8,657 nucleotides of DNA from contig CAZMNN010000063.1 of the NCBI GenBank assembly GCA_964567665.1, positions 1-8,657 of the forward strand. Reading direction: 5' to 3'. The translations under genes and the position numbers were made by a program. Within the stretch, counting starts at the first letter, position 1. Each line of letters begins with the position of its first letter. Below the pieces are notes generated by a model. That model made no database searches. It was not told the origin of the DNA and saw only the letters and a program-made list of their open reading frames with translations. This document shows positions 5,572 to 8,657 of this stretch, piece after piece. Origin of the DNA: UBA1731 sp964567665 (GTDB lineage Bacteria > Verrucomicrobiota > Kiritimatiellia > RFP12 > UBA1067).

Positions 5572-6464
5572 CCCGGAATCTCCGACAGGCGGACGCGATC
5601 CATGAAACAGGAAAGCACCGCCGCTTCGTTCATGTTGCGGTCGAACGAGCGTGCCATGTCCTCGACAGCCTCCACGTTGCGGTAGGCCGCATATCCGGGA
5701 GCGGTGCGCATTCTTCCGGCAAAGAACTCCATCACCGTGAAAAGGAAGTCGCGTCTGTATTCGCGGTAGCGTGACGACACAAGCGCATTCTCCTCGTCAT
5801 CCGAAAGATCCGCGCCATCCTGCGCAGACGCCTTAAGCTCTGCAGCAACTTCGCTCTCCGCCTTATCCTTCAGCGCCGCCAGCACCTCCGCAAGCCGTTC
5901 GGCCGCTGCGGCCTTCTTCAGGATCCCGGACACCGTAAGGTCGGCGAGCGCCGGATCGGACAATATGCCGAACACGTTTGTGCGCCAAGGGTCGCAAAGG
6001 AGATGTTCTCGCGCATCCGGCAGGTCTATGCGCTGGCAGCGCGACACTATCGTCGGAAGAAGCTGTTCAGGGGCATCCGTAAGCAGAAGAAACACAGTCC
6101 TCTCCGGCGGCTCTTCAAGCGTCTTGAGAAACGCATTCGCGCCGGCAGCGTTCAGACGGTCTGCGCCGACAAGCACACCGGCCTTCCATCCGCCGGAGAA
6201 CGCCGTCTGCGACATCGGAACGATGAACTTCTCGTGCACAGCCTCCACCGAGACGATGCGCGACTTCTTCTCCGGATAGAGCCAATGGATGTCGGGATGC
6301 TTCTTCAGCCCATCATCGCCGATATCCGGGAAAAGGTCTCTCAACACCATGTTTGCGAGATCGAGAGCCATTCCGCGCACACCGCCGATCACGAGATATC
6401 CGTGGGCGGTGCGTCCATCCGCTATCGCCTTGGCGATCAGGTCATGGGCTGAATCAAGTTCCAT
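5568..6464 (-). CDS. holB: DNA polymerase III clamp-loader subunit delta'
   Basis: AAA+-fold clamp-loader subunit that works with tau/gamma and delta to load the sliding clamp. The strongest signal is ADRLNAAGANAFLKTLEEPP (101-120) followed by FLLLTD and TIVSRCQRI, with the SRC motif at 141-143; this is the classic delta'/DnaX block, and SRC supplies the arginine finger. The P-loop is degenerate: GGVRGMALDLA (27-37) lacks the GKT/S, as usual for delta', which does not hydrolyse ATP. The four-cysteine zinc module present in many delta' and DnaX proteins is missing; the chain goes from VLRDLFP (40-46) straight to KHPDIHWLYPEKKSRI (55-70). The C-terminal third is poorly conserved helical sequence. 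The ATG overlaps tmk by 28 nt, with GGAG 5 nt upstream. The 298-aa length is slightly short for the family (about 300-340). Confidence 0.88.
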   Translation of the reverse strand: MELDSAHDLIAKAIADGRTAHGYLVIGGVRGMALDLANMVLRDLFPDIGDDGLKKHPDIHWLYPEKKSRIVSVEAVHEKFIVPMSQTAFSGGWKAGVLVGADRLNAAGANAFLKTLEEPPERTVFLLLTDAPEQLLPTIVSRCQRIDLPDAREHLLCDPWRTNVFGILSDPALADLTVSGILKKAAAAERLAEVLAALKDKAESEVAAELKASAQDGADLSDDEENALVSSRYREYRRDFLFTVMEFFAGRMRTAPGYAAYRNVEAVEDMARSFDRNMNEAAVLSCFMDRVRLSEIPG

Positions 6465-7069
6465 ATGCGCTCCGAAACCTCACACTCCGTTCCATCCGCA
6501 TCGACAACCGAAAATCTGCCGGGTTCTGCGGCGGCAAGCTCAAGGAAACCTCGCCTGAGCCTCTCGTGGAATCCGTCGCCCGCCCTTTCCATCCTGTCCG
6601 CCGTCGTGTGCGTCACCCGCTCACGCGCCCGCATCCGCGCTGCGGCAAGCTCCGGCGAAAGCTCAAGCAGGATGGTTCTGTCCGGCGTCAGTCCGCCTGT
6701 CGCAAAATCGTTGAGCCTCTTGAGTTCCGCGACATCAAATCCGCGTCCGTACCCTTGATACGCAAAGGTCGAATCGGCGAACCTGTCGCACAGCACCCAC
6801 GTCCCTGACTCGAGCGCGGGACGCATGACATTGGCGACAAGCTGTGCGCGGCTGGCGAGAAACAGCAATGTTTCGGCGCATGGGTTCGGCGGGTCATCCG
6901 CCTCTTCGCGCACAAGCCTGCGGATTCTTTCGGAAAGTACGGTGCCGCCTGGCTCCCTCGTCACAAGCACCTGTTTGCCGTTAGAGCGAAGACGCTCCGC
7001 AAGCAGCTGGATCTGGGTGCTCTTTCCGCAGCCCTCGCCGCCTTCAAACGTGATGAAAGCACCGCGCAC
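6437..7069 (-). CDS. tmk: Thymidylate (dTMP) kinase, GTG start
   Basis: Phosphorylates dTMP to dTDP with ATP in the cytoplasm, an essential step of dTTP supply. The P-loop GGEGCGKST is at 10-18, the TREPGGT motif at 37-43, the DRF motif at 95-97 and the substrate loop STFAYQG at 100-106. An Arg-rich LID stretch (RMRARERVTHTTADRME) follows at 145-161, matching the bacterial type II enzyme with basic residues in the LID rather than the P-loop. Length 210 aa is normal. The start is GTG, supported by GGAGG at 7078-7082, 8 nt upstream, and by the P-loop position. It lies 16 nt after lysS and overlaps holB, the commonest partner of tmk in bacteria. Confidence 0.95.
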   Translation of the reverse strand: MRGAFITFEGGEGCGKSTQIQLLAERLRSNGKQVLVTREPGGTVLSERIRRLVREEADDPPNPCAETLLFLASRAQLVANVMRPALESGTWVLCDRFADSTFAYQGYGRGFDVAELKRLNDFATGGLTPDRTILLELSPELAAARMRARERVTHTTADRMERAGDGFHERLRRGFLELAAAEPGRFSVVDADGTECEVSERIWNLIQPMT

Positions 7070-7077
7070 GGCAGAAT

Positions 7078-7082
7078 CCTCC
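7078..7082 (-). promoter_or_regulatory. Shine-Dalgarno site of tmk, decides the GTG start
   Basis: GGAGG on the minus strand lies 8 nt before GTG 7069-7067, in the 16-nt gap after the lysS stop. No ATG precedes the P-loop in frame, so this site fixes the start. Confidence 0.7.
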
Positions 7083-7085
7083 GCC

Positions 7086-8540
7086 CTACGCCCTCTTCAT
7101 CTGAGGGAAGAGAACGACATCACGAATGCCGTCCACACCCGTGAGAAGCATCACAAGGCGATCCATGCCCATGCCGAGACCACCCGTGGGCGGCATTCCG
7201 CATTCAAGCGCAGAAATGAAATCCTCATCAATCTTCTCGGTGTCCTCGCCCGCCTGGTTCTCAAGCGCCTTGCGCTGCTCAAGAGGATTGTTCTGCTCAG
7301 TGTAGCCCGGGCAAAGCTCACGGCCGGCGACTACGAACTCAAACACGTCAACCAGCTTCGGATCGTCCTCGCAGGCCTTGGCGAGCGGAACGAACTCGTG
7401 CGGCAGCCTTGTCACGAACGTCGGCTGGCGAAGCGTCTTCTCGATCATCTTGTCGTAGACCTCATGCGTGAGCATCAGGGTATCCGTGACGCCGTCAAGC
7501 TCAAGATTCACATCCTCGGCCTTGCCGGCGGCCTTCGCCTTCTCCATCTGAACGTCAAACGGCAGGTCAAACCAGTCCGCACCCATCTTCTCCTTGACGA
7601 GGTCGGAATATGCAACGCGCCTGTACGGCGGCGTAAAGTCAATGATCTCCTTGGCCTCGCCGTATTCGATCCTCCGTGTACCGATTACGCTGTCGCAAAG
7701 GTGAGGAAGCAGACCTTCGATTATGTCCTCCATCGACTTTCTGTCGCCGTAGGCCTCATACACCTCAAGCACGGTGAACTCCGGATTGTGGCTACGGTCG
7801 ATGCCCTCGTTGCGGAAATCCTTGCCAAGCTCAAAGACCTTGTTCATCCCGCCGACGATGAGGCGCTTGAGATAGAGTTCGGGCGCGATGCGCAGCACCA
7901 TATGCTGGTCAAGCGCATTGAAGTGCGTTTCGAACGGCTTTGCGGCGGCTCCGCCAGCCTGGCTCTGGAGAATGGGCGTCTCTACCTCGTTGAAACCCTT
8001 GCTCCAAAGGTATTTGCGCGCTTCGGCGAGAATCTTCGACCGTGTGATGAAGCGGTTGCGGGATTCGTCGTTCGTCATGAGATCCACATAGCGGCGACGG
8101 TAGCGTTCCTCCTGGTCGGTCAATCCGTGGAACTTCTCCGGCGGCTGTTCAAGCGCCTTGGCAAGAAGCTCCCAGTCCTTGACCACAATCGACTTCTCGC
8201 CGCGCTGTGTGGTGAAGAGAACTCCCTTCACGCCGATGATGTCGCCAAGGTGAAGCTGCTTGAAGCCGACAAAGAGGCGTTCGGCGAGTTCATCGCGCTT
8301 GAAGATGAGCTGGAAGCGGTCGGTGCCGTCGTTCATGGTGCAGAAATTCATCTTGCCCATGCGGCGGATCATCATCAGGCGTCCCGCCGCCGACACCTCT
8401 TCCCCCTCGACGAAATCCGCCCGGATCTTCGAAAGGTCATCATGCGGGTACGCACGACCGAAAGGGCGGAACCCGAGCTTCTCAAGTTCCGCCATCGCGG
8501 CCAAACGGTTCTCGCGATATTCGTTAGTGTCTGCTTCCAT
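7086..8540 (-). CDS. lysS: Lysyl-tRNA synthetase, class II
   Basis: Charges tRNA-Lys with lysine using ATP. Residues 45-125 are the anticodon-binding OB fold (VSAAGRLMMIRRMGKMNFCTMNDGTD region). The class II catalytic core follows: motif 1 KGFNEVETPIL (181-191), motif 2 FRNEGIDRSHNPEFT (242-256) and motif 3 GGLGMGMDRLVMLLTG (453-468). The lysine-site block GRELCPGYTEQNNP (406-419) replaces the more usual GRELANGFSELNDP-type sequence, a mild divergence. At 484 aa it is near the usual 490-510. The ATG has an excellent AGGAGG at 8548-8553, 7 nt upstream. It is the first protein gene after the 5S rRNA, with no good promoter seen in the 71-nt gap, so it may depend on read-through from the rRNA operon or on a promoter I cannot recognise. 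Confidence 0.97.
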   Translation of the reverse strand: MEADTNEYRENRLAAMAELEKLGFRPFGRAYPHDDLSKIRADFVEGEEVSAAGRLMMIRRMGKMNFCTMNDGTDRFQLIFKRDELAERLFVGFKQLHLGDIIGVKGVLFTTQRGEKSIVVKDWELLAKALEQPPEKFHGLTDQEERYRRRYVDLMTNDESRNRFITRSKILAEARKYLWSKGFNEVETPILQSQAGGAAAKPFETHFNALDQHMVLRIAPELYLKRLIVGGMNKVFELGKDFRNEGIDRSHNPEFTVLEVYEAYGDRKSMEDIIEGLLPHLCDSVIGTRRIEYGEAKEIIDFTPPYRRVAYSDLVKEKMGADWFDLPFDVQMEKAKAAGKAEDVNLELDGVTDTLMLTHEVYDKMIEKTLRQPTFVTRLPHEFVPLAKACEDDPKLVDVFEFVVAGRELCPGYTEQNNPLEQRKALENQAGEDTEKIDEDFISALECGMPPTGGLGMGMDRLVMLLTGVDGIRDVVLFPQMKRA

Positions 8541-8547
8541 GCCTCAT

Positions 8548-8553
8548 CCTCCT
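8548..8553 (-). promoter_or_regulatory. Shine-Dalgarno site of lysS
   Basis: AGGAGG on the minus strand, 7 nt before the lysS ATG. It is the strongest ribosome site in the window and confirms the start. Confidence 0.8.
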
Positions 8554-8574
8554 GAGAAACCGCATTGATGCGTT

Positions 8575-8594
8575 GCCGCGCCTGACGGCGCGGC
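8575..8594 (-). promoter_or_regulatory. GC-rich hairpin in the lysS leader
   Basis: GCCGCGCC, loop GTCA, GGCGCGGC on the minus strand: a perfect 8-bp stem with a four-base loop. A smaller CGCA/TGCG hairpin follows at 8561-8572. No T run follows either on the minus strand, so they are not standard terminators there. They may be rRNA trailer processing structures or leader elements for lysS. Confidence 0.5.
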
Positions 8595-8602
8595 GTGTGA
8601 AC

Positions 8603-8611
8603 AAAAAAAAA
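8603..8611 (-). terminator. T9 run abutting the 5S rRNA 3' end, possible terminator
   Basis: Nine Ts on the minus strand begin right where the 5S rRNA ends. The closing helix of 5S, formed with its 5' end outside the window, would place a long stem just before this U run, so it could act as an intrinsic terminator or attenuator of read-through into lysS. This is inference from position only. Confidence 0.35.
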
Positions 8612-8657
8612 TTGCCGGCGGCGCCCTACTCTCGCACGGGCGGGTCCCGCACTACCC
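8612..8657 (-). rRNA. rrf: 5S ribosomal RNA, 3' end (partial)
   Basis: The last ~46 nt of 5S rRNA. On the minus strand GGTAGTG, a CGGGACCCG stem, TGCGAGAGTAGG and the closing GCCGCCGGCAA line up base for base in length with the 3' end of E. coli 5S (GGTAGTG, TGCGAGAGTAGG, TGCCAGGCAT). GCGAGAGTAGG is the loop E/helix IV signature. The rest of the gene, and presumably 23S and 16S, lie beyond the right edge. The exact mature end (8611-8613) is estimated by alignment from memory. Confidence 0.93.

Noticed and set aside
6825..8555. A 576-aa open frame on the plus strand opposite lysS and tmk
   Set aside because: It is the antisense shadow of lysS, whose motifs 1-3 are unambiguous. High GC and few stop codons in that frame explain its length; it has no recognisable motif.
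8541..8612. A T-box or lysine riboswitch upstream of lysS
   Set aside because: The leader is only about 71 nt, far too short for either, and no T-box core sequence or specifier-loop arrangement is present.

Overview
The window looks like a chromosomal stretch of a GC-rich (roughly 60 % by eye), probably Gram-negative bacterium. A Verrucomicrobiota/Kiritimatiellota-type or other PVC-group organism is my best guess. It rests on the secreted GHL10-type glycosidase, the DjlA-like protein and the overall gene style, not on any search. All seven complete genes and every partial or broken one read on the minus strand, so transcription runs from the right end of the window to the left.

Right end, upstream in transcription: the last ~46 nt of a 5S rRNA gene (8612-8657), hence the end of an rRNA operon. 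A T9 run directly abuts its 3' end, and a short leader with a perfect 8-bp GC hairpin leads into the next gene. Then comes a tightly packed housekeeping cluster: lysS (class II lysyl-tRNA synthetase), tmk (thymidylate kinase, GTG start), holB (DNA polymerase III delta' subunit, degenerate P-loop, no zinc module), a PSP1/RicT-family cysteine-rich protein, a 699-aa secreted glycosyl-hydrolase-like 10 (GHL10/DUF187) protein, a DjlA-like TerB plus J-domain membrane co-chaperone, and a class II CCA-adding enzyme with an HD domain. Neighbours overlap (28 nt tmk/holB, ATGA holB/ricT, ATGA ricT/GHL10, up to 34 nt djlA/cca) or lie 16-24 nt apart, so a single operon is likely. The theme is tRNA charging and maturation (lysS, cca) plus replication (tmk, holB). 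holB-ricT adjacency is also known from Firmicutes. The secreted glycosidase is the outsider.

Left end (1-506): a short AT-rich spacer carries a direct repeat that supplies the cca stop codon, a 17-bp perfect palindrome and an extended -10 promoter-like sequence. It is followed by the frameshifted 5' remnant of an AAA-ATPase-like (PF09820/DUF1703 type) gene, the 3' tail of an unidentified reading frame, and the first 39 codons of a family 2 glycosyltransferase that overlaps the tail by GTGA and runs off the window. This looks like an accessory or decayed junction beside the housekeeping operon.

I see no CRISPR array, tRNA, transposase or defence island. No convincing new multi-gene system is visible. 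The points most worth a second look are the 5S/lysS junction, the cysteine-rich RicT without its usual partners, the glycosidase inside an informational operon, and the decayed AAA-ATPase-like gene.
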